Of a stretch of DNA of 9,521 bases, positions 1 through 6,607 are shown piece by piece. Made by a program: the position numbers and the translations under genes. A model generated the notes under the pieces. That model was not told where the DNA came from. It searched no databases and saw nothing but the letters and a program-made list of their open reading frames with translations. The stretch covers positions 1 through 9,521 of the forward strand of contig JAJRXN010000343.1 of NCBI GenBank assembly GCA_024276295.1, given 5' to 3'. The DNA comes from Acidobacteriota bacterium (GTDB lineage: Bacteria; Acidobacteriota; Polarisedimenticolia; J045). Numbering within the stretch: position 1 is the first letter of the stretch; each line of letters begins with the position of its first letter.

Positions 1-4
1 AATC

Positions 5-22
5 GGCGCCCCAAGGGGCGCC
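5..22 (-). terminator. Hairpin just downstream of trxB, probable intrinsic terminator
   Basis: Bases 5-12 and 15-22 are a perfect 8-bp inverted repeat (GGCGCCCC / GGGGCGCC) separated by AA. In the trxB direction it begins one base after the TAG stop (24-26). The sterically feasible form is a 7-bp all-GC stem with a 4-base loop. The sequence after the stem reads GATT and then leaves the window, so a T-run cannot be confirmed. The position and perfect stem favour termination of trxB. Confidence 0.5.
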
Positions 23-23
23 G

Positions 24-965
24 CTACGGCGATTCGGCGAGCCAGCGCTCGGCGTCGATCGCCGCCATGCAGCCACTGCCGGCGGCGGTCACCGCCTGGC
101 GGTAGGTCCAGTCTTGGACGTCGCCGCAGGCGAACACCCCCTCGACCGAGGTGTACGTGCTGTCCGGTCGCGTGACGATGTAGCCGGCGTCGTTCAGCTC
201 GAGCTGGCCTTCGAACAGCTTCGTGTTCGGCGTGTGACCGATGGCGACGAACACCGCCGCGCAGGCGTGCTCGGTCAGCTCGCCGGTCCGGACGTCGCGC
301 AGCCGGACCCCCTCGACCTTCTCGCCACCGAGGATCTCGTCGACGACGCTGTTCCATGCGAAGCGGATCTTCGGGTTGTCGAACGCGCGCTGCTGGAGGA
401 CCTTCGAGGCGCGCAGCTCGTCGCGGCGGTGGACGACCGTCACCGAGCGGCCGAAGCGCGTCAGGAACAACGCCTCCTCGAGGGCGGTGTCGCCGCCGCC
501 GACGATGAAGATGTCCTGGTCACGAAAGAAGAACCCGTCACAGGTCGCGCACATCGACACGCCGCGGCCGAGCAGCCGCTGTTCCGACTCCAGCCCGAGG
601 TGTCGCGCCGAGGCGCCGGTGGCGATGATCAGCGCGGCCGCCTCGACCTTCGTTCCGTCGTCGAAGTCGATCGCGAACGGCCGTCGCGAAAGGTCGACGC
701 GGCTGGCGCTCTTCTGTTCGATCCGCGCGCCGAAGCGCGCCGCCTGGCGCCGGAACAGCTCCATCATCTCGGGGCCCTGCACGCCGTCGGGAAAGCCGGG
801 GTAGTTCTCGACGTCGGTCGTGATCGTGAGCTGGCCGCCCGGCTGGAGTCCCTCGAACACGATCGGCTCGAGGTTGGCGCGGGCGGTGTAGATCGCGGCG
901 GTCAGGCCTGCGGGGCCCGAGCCGAGGATCACGACCTTCTCGGTGCGGGCGCTTGCGTCGGACAC
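24..965 (-). CDS. trxB: Thioredoxin reductase (NADPH)
   Basis: Low-molecular-weight thioredoxin-disulfide reductase: a cytoplasmic flavoenzyme that passes electrons from NADPH through FAD and a redox-active disulfide to thioredoxin. The 313 residues match the usual family length of about 310-320. The N-terminal FAD site is GSGPAG at 15-20, followed by the GGQL stretch near 43-46. The redox pair is Cys139 and Cys142 in CATCDG. The NADPH domain has GGGDTA (156-161) and the HRRDELRA signature (179-186) that reads the 2'-phosphate. The C-terminal FAD segment has GDV at 281-283 and a Gln-Ala-Val-rich stretch at 290-297. The GTG start is supported by AAGGAG seven bases upstream and the usual short lead into the first beta strand. 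It is the last gene of the left minus-strand group, 80 bp after the HAD-like gene. No thioredoxin gene is in the window. Confidence 0.97.
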   Translation of the reverse strand: MSDASARTEKVVILGSGPAGLTAAIYTARANLEPIVFEGLQPGGQLTITTDVENYPGFPDGVQGPEMMELFRRQAARFGARIEQKSASRVDLSRRPFAIDFDDGTKVEAAALIIATGASARHLGLESEQRLLGRGVSMCATCDGFFFRDQDIFIVGGGDTALEEALFLTRFGRSVTVVHRRDELRASKVLQQRAFDNPKIRFAWNSVVDEILGGEKVEGVRLRDVRTGELTEHACAAVFVAIGHTPNTKLFEGQLELNDAGYIVTRPDSTYTSVEGVFACGDVQDWTYRQAVTAAGSGCMAAIDAERWLAESP

Positions 966-972
966 GACGGGA

Positions 973-978
973 CTCCTT
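973..978 (-). promoter_or_regulatory. Ribosome binding site of trxB
   Basis: On the minus strand this reads AAGGAG, a near-perfect Shine-Dalgarno, with a 7-base spacer to the GTG codon at 965-963. It fixes the non-ATG start of trxB. Confidence 0.75.
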
Positions 979-1004
979 CGTGGTGCCAGGGCGGCGGAGC
1001 GAGG

Positions 1005-1033
1005 ATCCTAGCGCCCGGCCCGCGCCCGGGCAA
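1005..1033 (-). promoter_or_regulatory. Candidate sigma70-type promoter for trxB
   Basis: On the minus strand, TTGCCC (1033-1028) and TAGGAT (1010-1005) are separated by exactly 17 bases. Each box matches the consensus at 4 of 6 positions. Initiation would fall near 998, giving a leader of about 30 bases that includes the AAGGAG. The -35 box lies within the loop of the hairpin at 1014-1045. This is a pattern match in GC-rich DNA, so chance is possible. Confidence 0.35.
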
Positions 1034-1045
1034 CGCCGGGCCGGG
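1014..1045 (-). terminator. Hairpin directly after the HAD-like gene (terminator or processing site)
   Basis: Bases 1014-1022 (CCCGGCCCG) and 1037-1045 (CGGGCCGGG) form a perfect 9-bp inverted repeat around a 14-base loop, which itself contains the palindrome GCCCGGGC. On the minus strand the stem starts at the base after the TGA stop of the HAD-like gene. There is no T-run after it, so it is not a canonical intrinsic terminator. It could be a pause site, an mRNA-stabilising stem or a partial terminator separating sir2-HAD from trxB. Confidence 0.4.
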
Positions 1046-1753
1046 TCACGGGCGCGGCGCGCGCCGCCGTCGCCGGCGGCCCGAAAGCCGCCGGAAGAGC
1101 GCGTCGAGCGACGGGACGTGCCAGCGCACCTCGAGGTCCTCCGGAACCCCTTGCCGTGCCCGGTCGATGAACGCCGCCTCGATGCCGAGGTCCTGGGCGG
1201 TGAACAGCTCGCGCTCGCAGCGCGCCGAGACGAACAGCAGCTCGTCCTCGTCGAGTTCCATCTCGTGCAGCAGGGCGAGCAGCAGGTCGGGCTCCGGCGG
1301 ATAGGCACCGACGACCGCCGCGCCGACGACGTGGGCCGGCGCGGCCGGGAGGCGGCCGGCCAGCGCCGCCAGGTCGTCCGGGTCGAGCGAACCGGCCAGC
1401 GCGAACTCCCCGAGCCGCGCCAGGCCGGGCAGCGCGGCGGCCGCGTCGGGGTGCACGGGCAGCGCGCCGAGGCGCCCGGTGATCCGGGCGATCGTGGCCG
1501 GTCCGATCGGCGTGCCGACCCGCCGCGCCGCCTGCGCGAGGCTCTCGGCGAAGATCTCGCGGTAGGGCCGCCAGTCCTCGAGCGCCTCGATCAGGTCCCG
1601 TTCCGCCGCCTCGCGGGCAGCGATCAGGCGCCGCCGCTGGGCCTCGTGCTCGAGGTCCGCCTCGTCGCGCAGCGCGGCATCGAGCATGCCGTCGAGATCG
1701 GCGAGCGTGTCGAGCACGCCGAAGGCGATCACCCGGCGCGGCCGGTCGCTCAC
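1046..1753 (-). CDS. HAD-superfamily-like protein with degenerate catalytic motifs
   Basis: A 235-residue protein whose layout follows the type II haloacid dehalogenase-like branch of the HAD superfamily: first beta strand with a Thr-Leu turn (8-18), helical cap with a Trp-Arg-Pro-Tyr segment (about 61-64), core motif II region at 116-125, motif III near 151-155, motif IV near 173-182, and a C-terminal VPSLDALF stretch (213-220). The key residues appear lost. The usual FDxxGTL is FGVLDTL (11-17), so the nucleophile Asp is Gly12. The motif II SNGDP is GSLDP (121-125). The motif III Lys of YKPDP is Pro152. The motif IV acidic site reads FVSARCERE (174-182). The tail has six consecutive arginines. 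The GTG start overlaps the sirtuin stop as GTGA (1750-1753), indicating translational coupling. It may be a non-catalytic binding protein. A second acidic stretch, DLDGM at 19-23, could conceivably substitute but sits past the strand end. Confidence 0.8.
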   Translation of the reverse strand: MSDRPRRVIAFGVLDTLADLDGMLDAALRDEADLEHEAQRRRLIAAREAAERDLIEALEDWRPYREIFAESLAQAARRVGTPIGPATIARITGRLGALPVHPDAAAALPGLARLGEFALAGSLDPDDLAALAGRLPAAPAHVVGAAVVGAYPPEPDLLLALLHEMELDEDELLFVSARCERELFTAQDLGIEAAFIDRARQGVPEDLEVRWHVPSLDALFRRLSGRRRRRRAPRP

Positions 1754-2523
1754 CGGAATCCCCCGAACAGCCAGCGCCGGAGCCGTCCGCGCACCGGGGC
1801 GAGCAGGGAGGGGACGATCTCGGCCGCCGTGCCCGGCAGCCACAGGCTGAGTTCCTGGCGGGCCAGCTCGGTCGGCTCGGGACCGATTTCGACCACCGGC
1901 AGGCCCCGGCGACGGATCAGCAGCGGCAGACCGGCCGCCGGCTGGACCTCGAGCGACGTGCCGATCGCGACCAGTCCCTCGGCATCCTCGATCATCCGCA
2001 TCGCCAGGGTCCAGGCCTCGTCGGGCAGGGTCTCTCCGAACAGGACGACGGCCGGACGCAGCACGCCGCCGCACGCCAGGCAGCGCGGCACCGGCTCGTC
2101 GAGCTGACCCGGGCCGGGACGCACGTCTCGCCCGCAGCGGTGGCAGACGATCCGCCGGGCGGTGCCGTGTACTTCCGCGACGCTGCGGGATCCCGCCCGC
2201 TGGTGCAGTCCGTCGACATTGGTCGTCACGACGCCGAGCAGCCGGCCGCTCCGCTCGGCGCGGGCCAGCGCGGCATGGCCTCGATGCGGCTGCGCGGCGG
2301 CGATCGGCCCGGCCAGCATGCGGAACAGCCGCCAGGAGCGACCGGGATCGGTGTCGAGCGTCCTGACGTGCCCCTCGACCATCGGGTCGAGCCGCGACCA
2401 CAGCCCGTCGGGTCCGCGGAAGGGGGGAATGCCGCTCTCGACGGACATCCCCGCCCCCGTCAGCGCCACGAGGTAACGACCGGCGAGCGCTCGCCGGGCC
2501 CGCTCCAGGCACGCTGGCTTCAT
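1750..2523 (-). CDS. Sirtuin, NAD-dependent protein deacylase (Sir2 family)
   Basis: Removes acyl groups from protein lysines using NAD, giving nicotinamide and O-acyl-ADP-ribose; expected to be cytoplasmic. The protein is 257 residues, a typical single-domain bacterial length. Visible motifs are GAGMSVESGIPPFRG (23-37) for NAD, TNVDGLH (101-107) with Asn102 and Asp104, the catalytic His119 in EVHG, four zinc cysteines (127, 130, 148, 151) as two CxxC pairs, and GTSLEVQPAAG (188-198). The residue before Asn102 is Thr where most family members have Gln. The Tyr-x-x-Arg pair of CobB/SIRT5-type desuccinylases aligns with Phe68 and Leu71, so a deacetylase-like specificity is more likely (inference). 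I chose the ATG at 2523 rather than the in-frame ATG at 2613 because GGAG lies five bases upstream and the family starts close to the Rossmann strand. First gene of the left operon, overlapping the HAD-like gene by four bases. Confidence 0.93.
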   Translation of the reverse strand: MKPACLERARRALAGRYLVALTGAGMSVESGIPPFRGPDGLWSRLDPMVEGHVRTLDTDPGRSWRLFRMLAGPIAAAQPHRGHAALARAERSGRLLGVVTTNVDGLHQRAGSRSVAEVHGTARRIVCHRCGRDVRPGPGQLDEPVPRCLACGGVLRPAVVLFGETLPDEAWTLAMRMIEDAEGLVAIGTSLEVQPAAGLPLLIRRRGLPVVEIGPEPTELARQELSLWLPGTAAEIVPSLLAPVRGRLRRWLFGGFR

Positions 2524-2528
2524 CGTCG

Positions 2529-2532
2529 CTCC
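2529..2532 (-). promoter_or_regulatory. Ribosome binding site of the sirtuin gene
   Basis: Minus-strand GGAG with a 5-base spacer to the ATG at 2523-2521. It decides between this start and a 30-codon-longer in-frame alternative, which would reach into the divergent promoter region. Confidence 0.6.
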
Positions 2533-2565
2533 GTGTCGGGATACGGCTACCGCGCCCTCGGCAGG

Positions 2566-2595
2566 TTGACCCGCCGCACGGCCGGTTTCTACCAT
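2566..2595 (+). promoter_or_regulatory. Candidate sigma70-type promoter of the plus-strand operon
   Basis: TTGACC at 2566-2571 (5 of 6 to consensus) and TACCAT at 2590-2595 (4 of 6) are 18 bases apart. They sit in the locally AT-richer part of the 104-bp divergent spacer, upstream of the response regulator. Initiation near 2602 would leave a leader of about 25 bases containing the GGAG at 2620-2623. It would drive all four plus-strand genes. Confidence 0.5.
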
Positions 2596-2619
2596 ACACT
2601 TCGCGAGCCGCACGCGTCT

Positions 2620-2623
2620 GGAG
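2620..2623 (+). promoter_or_regulatory. Ribosome binding site of the response regulator gene
   Basis: GGAG with a 4-base spacer to the ATG at 2628-2630. The spacing is slightly short but acceptable, and no better start lies nearby. Confidence 0.55.
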
Positions 2624-2627
2624 ACCC

Positions 2628-3584
2628 ATGGCCCCGGACTTCTCTCCCACCATCCTCGTCGTCGACGACAACCGTCTCGTGCGCGAGCTGGTGCGTGACG
2701 CGTTCGCCGACGCCGGGTACCAGGTCATCACCGCCGAGGACGTCCGCGAGGCGCTCGAGCGGCTCACGGAAGAGCGCGTCGACCTGATCGTCACCGACGC
2801 CACGATGCCTGGCATGGACGGCTGGCAGCTCTGCGAGCGGCTCAAGAGCGATCCGCAGATGCGCGACATTCCGCTCGTCTTCCTCTCGTCGGAGCGGGAG
2901 GTGCACCATCGCCTGCGCGGCCTGCGGCTCGGAGCCTACGACTACCTCTGCAAGCCGTTCTCGACCGAGGAGCTGCTGGTCCGCGCACGGCTGATCCTCG
3001 AGCGGGTCCGCCTCGGCAGCGCCGCCGGCGAGGCGCGCCGCAGCTACCTCGCCGGGCACACCAGTCATCTGCCGGTGCCCGACCTGCTGCAGCTCCTGGC
3101 GATCAACGGCAAGACCGGCATCCTGCGCCTGCGCGGTGCGGAGCAGGGGAGAATCCACCTCGTCGACGGGCGGATCGCCGGCGCGTTCACGGCGCGCACT
3201 CGGGGGCGCAAGGCGCTGTTCCGGATGCTCGGCTGGACCGACGCCGATTTCCATTTCGACCCCGGAGACACGGGCGACGTCGGCGAGCCGATCGAGGGCA
3301 ACACGCAGCGGCTGCTGATGGACGCGATGGTCGCCATCGACGATTTCGCAAGGCTGGCCGCGCGGCTTCCGCCGGTCGAGGTCCCGCTCGCCGTCACCGG
3401 CGAGGGTGGCGAGCTGGCCGACAGCGGTCAGGCGCCCGATCTGGCCCGCACGATCCTCGACGCGGTACGGGAACCGAAGACGCTGCGCGACCTGCTCGAC
3501 CGGTTCGACGCGCCCGACGTGGAGATCGCGCGCACCGTGGCGCACCTGGTCGAGACCGGGGCGCTGGCGCCGGTCCCGGAGTGA
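2628..3584 (+). CDS. Response regulator: REC receiver plus DUF4388 (PATAN-like) domain
   Basis: A 318-residue signalling protein. The receiver domain (about 8-125) is complete: acidic pair Asp13/Asp14, phosphoacceptor Asp57 in TDATMPGMDG, Ser87 in FLSS and Lys109 in CKPF. A short linker leads to a DUF4388-type domain (about 142-240), recognised by LLQLLAINGKTGILRL (153-168) and HLVDGRIAGAF (177-187). The last 50 residues (about 270-318) look like a small helical or winged-helix segment of the kind that often follows DUF4388. There is no recognisable DNA-binding, GGDEF, HD or kinase output, so it probably acts through protein contacts; receiver-DUF4388 proteins are known from gliding and fruiting bacteria and from cyanobacterial relatives. 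No histidine kinase is in the window. The ATG has GGAG upstream and a plausible promoter. Its stop overlaps the next gene as GTGA (3581-3584). Confidence 0.9.
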   Translation: MAPDFSPTILVVDDNRLVRELVRDAFADAGYQVITAEDVREALERLTEERVDLIVTDATMPGMDGWQLCERLKSDPQMRDIPLVFLSSEREVHHRLRGLRLGAYDYLCKPFSTEELLVRARLILERVRLGSAAGEARRSYLAGHTSHLPVPDLLQLLAINGKTGILRLRGAEQGRIHLVDGRIAGAFTARTRGRKALFRMLGWTDADFHFDPGDTGDVGEPIEGNTQRLLMDAMVAIDDFARLAARLPPVEVPLAVTGEGGELADSGQAPDLARTILDAVREPKTLRDLLDRFDAPDVEIARTVAHLVETGALAPVPE

Positions 3585-4471
3585 GCGGGTCGCCTGCCCG
3601 GGGGCGCTGGGCCCTCGCGCTGGCGATCGTCGCCGTCTCGACGGCCGCCCCGCTGGTGCGTCTGGCGCCCGAGGCCGATCCGCTGCGGCTCGCCTTCTGG
3701 CGGCTGCTGCTCGCCGGTCTGCTGCTCGCGGTCGCCACGCGGCCGGCCGGCCTGCTGGCGCGGCGTGCCTGGCGCTGGGGCGGCCTGGCCGGTGTGCTGC
3801 TGGCGGTGCACTTCGGGGCCTGGTTCTGGTCGCTGCGGCTGACGTCGGTCGCCTCGTCGGTGACGCTGGTGACCACCGCGCCGCTGTTCGCCGCGGCGAT
3901 CGCCCCCCGCTGGCTCGGGGATCGCACCTCGCCCCGGCTGTGGGTCGGCGTGGCGGCGGCCCTCGTCGGCGTGGCGCTGATCGCCCACGCCGACGGACGG
4001 AACGCCACCGGGAGCGCTCCGCTGGCCGGCGACGCGCTGGCGCTGCTCGCCGCCGCCGCCGGCAGCGTCTATCTGCTGATCGGCCGCCGGGTCCGGGCGC
4101 AGGTGACGGTCGAATCGCAGATCGTGATGACCTGCCTTTCCGGGGCGGCCGTGCTGGCGCTCGCGGCGCTGGTCACCGGCGCGGGGCTCGCACCGGCCAC
4201 GCCGCGCGTCGCGATCGTCGCCCTCGCGCTGGCTCTCGGCCCGCACCTGACCGGCCACGGCCTGCTCAACGTCGCGGTCCGCTTCCGGCCGGCCCAGGAG
4301 GTCCAGCTCGCCCTGCTCGGTGAGCCGGTGCTCTCGTCGGCGCTCGCCGCGCTGCTGTTCGCCGAGTGGCCGCACGCGTCGTTCTACCCCGGCGGCGCCC
4401 TCGTGCTCGCCGGTCTCGCGCTCGGGCTGTCCGGCGGGCGCGCACCGGCCGCGGTCGATCCGCACGCGTGA
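3581..4471 (+). CDS. EamA/DMT-family inner-membrane transporter (first copy)
   Basis: A 296-residue, very hydrophobic protein with about ten predicted membrane segments in two similar halves, as in the drug/metabolite transporter superfamily. Typical EamA features are the FWRLLLAGLLLA segment of helix 2 (39-50), an aromatic-rich helix 3 (about 75-85), SVTLVTTAPLF leading into helix 4 (93-103), and in the second half the Pro-Ala-Gln-Glu turn (237-240), then EPVLSSALAALLF (248-260) and a last helix near 271-285. The family exports amino acids, nucleobases or other small metabolites; substrate cannot be read from sequence. The GTG start overlaps the regulator's stop (GTGA) and has no clear Shine-Dalgarno of its own, so translation is probably coupled. 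recG begins 12 bp after its stop. Confidence 0.9.
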   Translation: MSGSPARGRWALALAIVAVSTAAPLVRLAPEADPLRLAFWRLLLAGLLLAVATRPAGLLARRAWRWGGLAGVLLAVHFGAWFWSLRLTSVASSVTLVTTAPLFAAAIAPRWLGDRTSPRLWVGVAAALVGVALIAHADGRNATGSAPLAGDALALLAAAAGSVYLLIGRRVRAQVTVESQIVMTCLSGAAVLALAALVTGAGLAPATPRVAIVALALALGPHLTGHGLLNVAVRFRPAQEVQLALLGEPVLSSALAALLFAEWPHASFYPGGALVLAGLALGLSGGRAPAAVDPHA

Positions 4472-4483
4472 TAACGTCGCGGC

Positions 4484-6595
4484 GTGACCGCGCCCGACCG
4501 CCCATCGTCTTCCCGGCAGTACGCTCTCGGCGATCCCGTCGTGCGTCTGCGCGGCATCGGTCCGCGCTGGGCCGAGGAACTCGCGGCGATCGGCGTCGAG
4601 ACGATCGGCGACCTCGTGCTGCATCTGCCGCTGCGCTGGATGGACCGCCGGCGGATCGATCCGCTCAAGCGCGCGCGTCCGGGCGAGCCGCTGACGGCGG
4701 TCGGTACGGTGCAGGAGGTCCGCACGCTGCGCACCCGGCGACGCGGGCTCGACCTGATGCAGCTCCTGCTCGACGACGGCACCGCGGCAATGCGGATCGT
4801 GTTCTTCGGCCGCAACTATCTCGCGGAGTACATCCGCCAGGGAACGCGGCTGCTCGTCCAGGGCGTCCCGAGGCTCGGTTCGCACGGCCTCGAGCTGACC
4901 GGACCGGAGTTCGAGATCCTGCGCGAACAGGAAGATCCGGCGCGGCTGACCGGCTGGATCCCGGTCTACGAGAAGCTCGGTCCGCTCAGCTCGCGGCGGC
5001 TGCGCACGGTGATCGCCGAGGCGCTGGCCGGTCTCGGGCCGGTCGACGATCCGATCCCACGCCGGATCACCGCGCGTCACGGGCTGCCGACGCTCGACGT
5101 GGCGTTGCGCGAGGTGCATGCCCCGCCACCGGACACGCCGCCCGAGGCGCTCGCCGAGCGTCGTCTGCCGGGGCTGCGGCGTCTGGCGTACGACGAGCTG
5201 TTCTGGCTCGAGCTGGCGCTGGCGCTGGCGCGGCGCCAGCGGCTCGCCGAAAGGGGCGCGCCGGTGCTCGACGTGACGCCGCCGATCCGCGAGCGCCTGG
5301 AGGCGCTGCTGCCGTTCCGGCTGACCGGGGCCCAGCGGCGCGTGTTCGGCGAGATCACCACTGACCTCGCCTCGGGCCGGCCGATGAGCCGGCTGCTGCT
5401 CGGGGACGTCGGGTCGGGCAAGACGGTCGTCGCGGCGATGGCGATGCTGGTCGCCGTCGAGAACGGCTGCCAGGCGGCGCTGATGGCGCCGACCGAGATC
5501 CTCGCGCAGCAGCACGAGCGGACCCTCTCGGAGCTGATGGCCCGCGTCGGGCGCCGGGTGGCGCTGCTGACCGCCGCGCTGCGTCCGGCCGAGGCGCGGG
5601 CGGTGCGGGCCCGGCTCGCCTCCGGGGCCGAGGCGATGGTCGTCGGCACCCACGCGCTGATCAGCGAGAGCGTGGCGTTCGAGCGGCTGGGGCTGGTCGT
5701 CATCGACGAGCAGCACCGCTTCGGCGTCGCCCAGCGCGCCGGCCTGGCCGAAAAGGGCACCCGGCCGCACCTGCTCGTGATGTCGGCCACGCCGATCCCG
5801 CGCACGCTGGCGATGGTGCTCTACGGCGACCTCGACGTCTCGCTGATCGACGAGAAGCCGCCCGGTCGCGTGCCGATCCGCACCATCGTCCGGCGTGACG
5901 ACGAGCGCGAGCGGGTCTTCCGCGGGCTCGAGATCGCCCTGGCCGAAAAGCGCCGCATCTACGTCGTGCGGCCGGCGGTCGAGGAGGGCGCGCGCGGGCT
6001 CAAGGCGGCCGAGCAGGGGCTCGCCGAGTACCGGGCGCGGTTTCCCGGCGCGCGCGTCGCGCTGGTCCACGGCCGGATGAAGGCCGACGAACGCCGGGCC
6101 AACCTCGACGCGTTCGCCCGCGGCGAGGTCGACATCCTCGTCGCCACGACCGTGATCGAGGTCGGGATCGACGTGCCCGAGGCGTCGGTGATCGTCGTCG
6201 AGGACGCCGACCGGTTCGGCCTGGCGCAGCTCCATCAGCTCCGCGGGCGGGTCGGCCGCGGCGACCTGCGCTCGTACTGCGTGCTGATCGCCTCCGCCGA
6301 GGCCGACGAGACGGCGCTGGCCCGCCTGCGGGTGCTCGAGCAGACCGACGACGGATTCCGCGTCGCCGAAAAGGACCTCGAGATGCGCGGCCCCGGCGAG
6401 CTGACCGGCACCGCGCAGCACGGGATGCCGTCGCTGCGGGTCGCCGATCTGGTGCGCCACAAGGACCTGCTGCTCGCGGCCCGCGACGACGCGTTCGCGC
6501 TGGTCGACGACGAGCGCGGTTCGCTGCCGGAGGCGCTGTGGCGTGAGGTGTGGCGCCGTCACGGCGAGCGGCTGAAGCTGGCGCGGATCGGCTGA
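4484..6595 (+). CDS. recG: ATP-dependent DNA helicase RecG
   Basis: Superfamily 2 helicase that regresses stalled replication forks and processes branched DNA and R-loops. Its 703 residues compare with about 690 in E. coli. The N-terminal wedge part holds LRGIGPRWAEELAAIGV (22-38, helix-hairpin-like) and an OB-fold region (about 70-145). The motor domains carry Walker A GDVGSGKT (307-314), PTEILAQQH (336-344), DEQH (408-411), SATPIPRTLA (434-443), TTVIEVGIDVPEA (555-567) and LHQLRGRVGRG (583-593). The C-terminal TRG region is marked by GFRVAEKDLEMRGPGEL (624-640) and QHG (645-647). All helicase motifs look intact. The GTG start gives the normal N-terminus but has no good Shine-Dalgarno, so it likely depends on reinitiation from the transporter gene 12 bp upstream. 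Lying between two transporter genes suggests shared transcription rather than shared function. Confidence 0.97.
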   Translation: MTAPDRPSSSRQYALGDPVVRLRGIGPRWAEELAAIGVETIGDLVLHLPLRWMDRRRIDPLKRARPGEPLTAVGTVQEVRTLRTRRRGLDLMQLLLDDGTAAMRIVFFGRNYLAEYIRQGTRLLVQGVPRLGSHGLELTGPEFEILREQEDPARLTGWIPVYEKLGPLSSRRLRTVIAEALAGLGPVDDPIPRRITARHGLPTLDVALREVHAPPPDTPPEALAERRLPGLRRLAYDELFWLELALALARRQRLAERGAPVLDVTPPIRERLEALLPFRLTGAQRRVFGEITTDLASGRPMSRLLLGDVGSGKTVVAAMAMLVAVENGCQAALMAPTEILAQQHERTLSELMARVGRRVALLTAALRPAEARAVRARLASGAEAMVVGTHALISESVAFERLGLVVIDEQHRFGVAQRAGLAEKGTRPHLLVMSATPIPRTLAMVLYGDLDVSLIDEKPPGRVPIRTIVRRDDERERVFRGLEIALAEKRRIYVVRPAVEEGARGLKAAEQGLAEYRARFPGARVALVHGRMKADERRANLDAFARGEVDILVATTVIEVGIDVPEASVIVVEDADRFGLAQLHQLRGRVGRGDLRSYCVLIASAEADETALARLRVLEQTDDGFRVAEKDLEMRGPGELTGTAQHGMPSLRVADLVRHKDLLLAARDDAFALVDDERGSLPEALWREVWRRHGERLKLARIG

Positions 6596-6607
6596 GCGCC
6601 GGGAGGC

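Noticed and set aside
114..1304. Plus-strand open frames opposite trxB and the HAD-like gene
   Set aside because: They are antisense to trxB, have low-complexity Arg/Ala/Asp-rich translations and no ribosome binding site or family motif.
2524..2613. A 30-codon N-terminal extension of the sirtuin from the ATG at 2613
   Set aside because: The ATG at 2523 has a GGAG at good spacing and fits the family N-terminus. The extension has no family similarity and would use up the divergent promoter region.
1046..2869. A 607-codon minus-strand frame that could read as a long fusion ending in the HAD-like protein
   Set aside because: Only the part from the GTG at 1753 looks like protein. The upstream portion is a frame shadow across the sirtuin gene, whose own frame carries complete Sir2 motifs.
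3428..6562. Minus-strand open frame of about 1044 codons opposite the transporter and recG
   Set aside because: Its translation is rich in Arg, Gly, Pro, Gln, Asp and His with no family motif, and it lies antisense to recG, whose motifs are all intact. Long stop-free antisense frames are expected in GC-rich genes.
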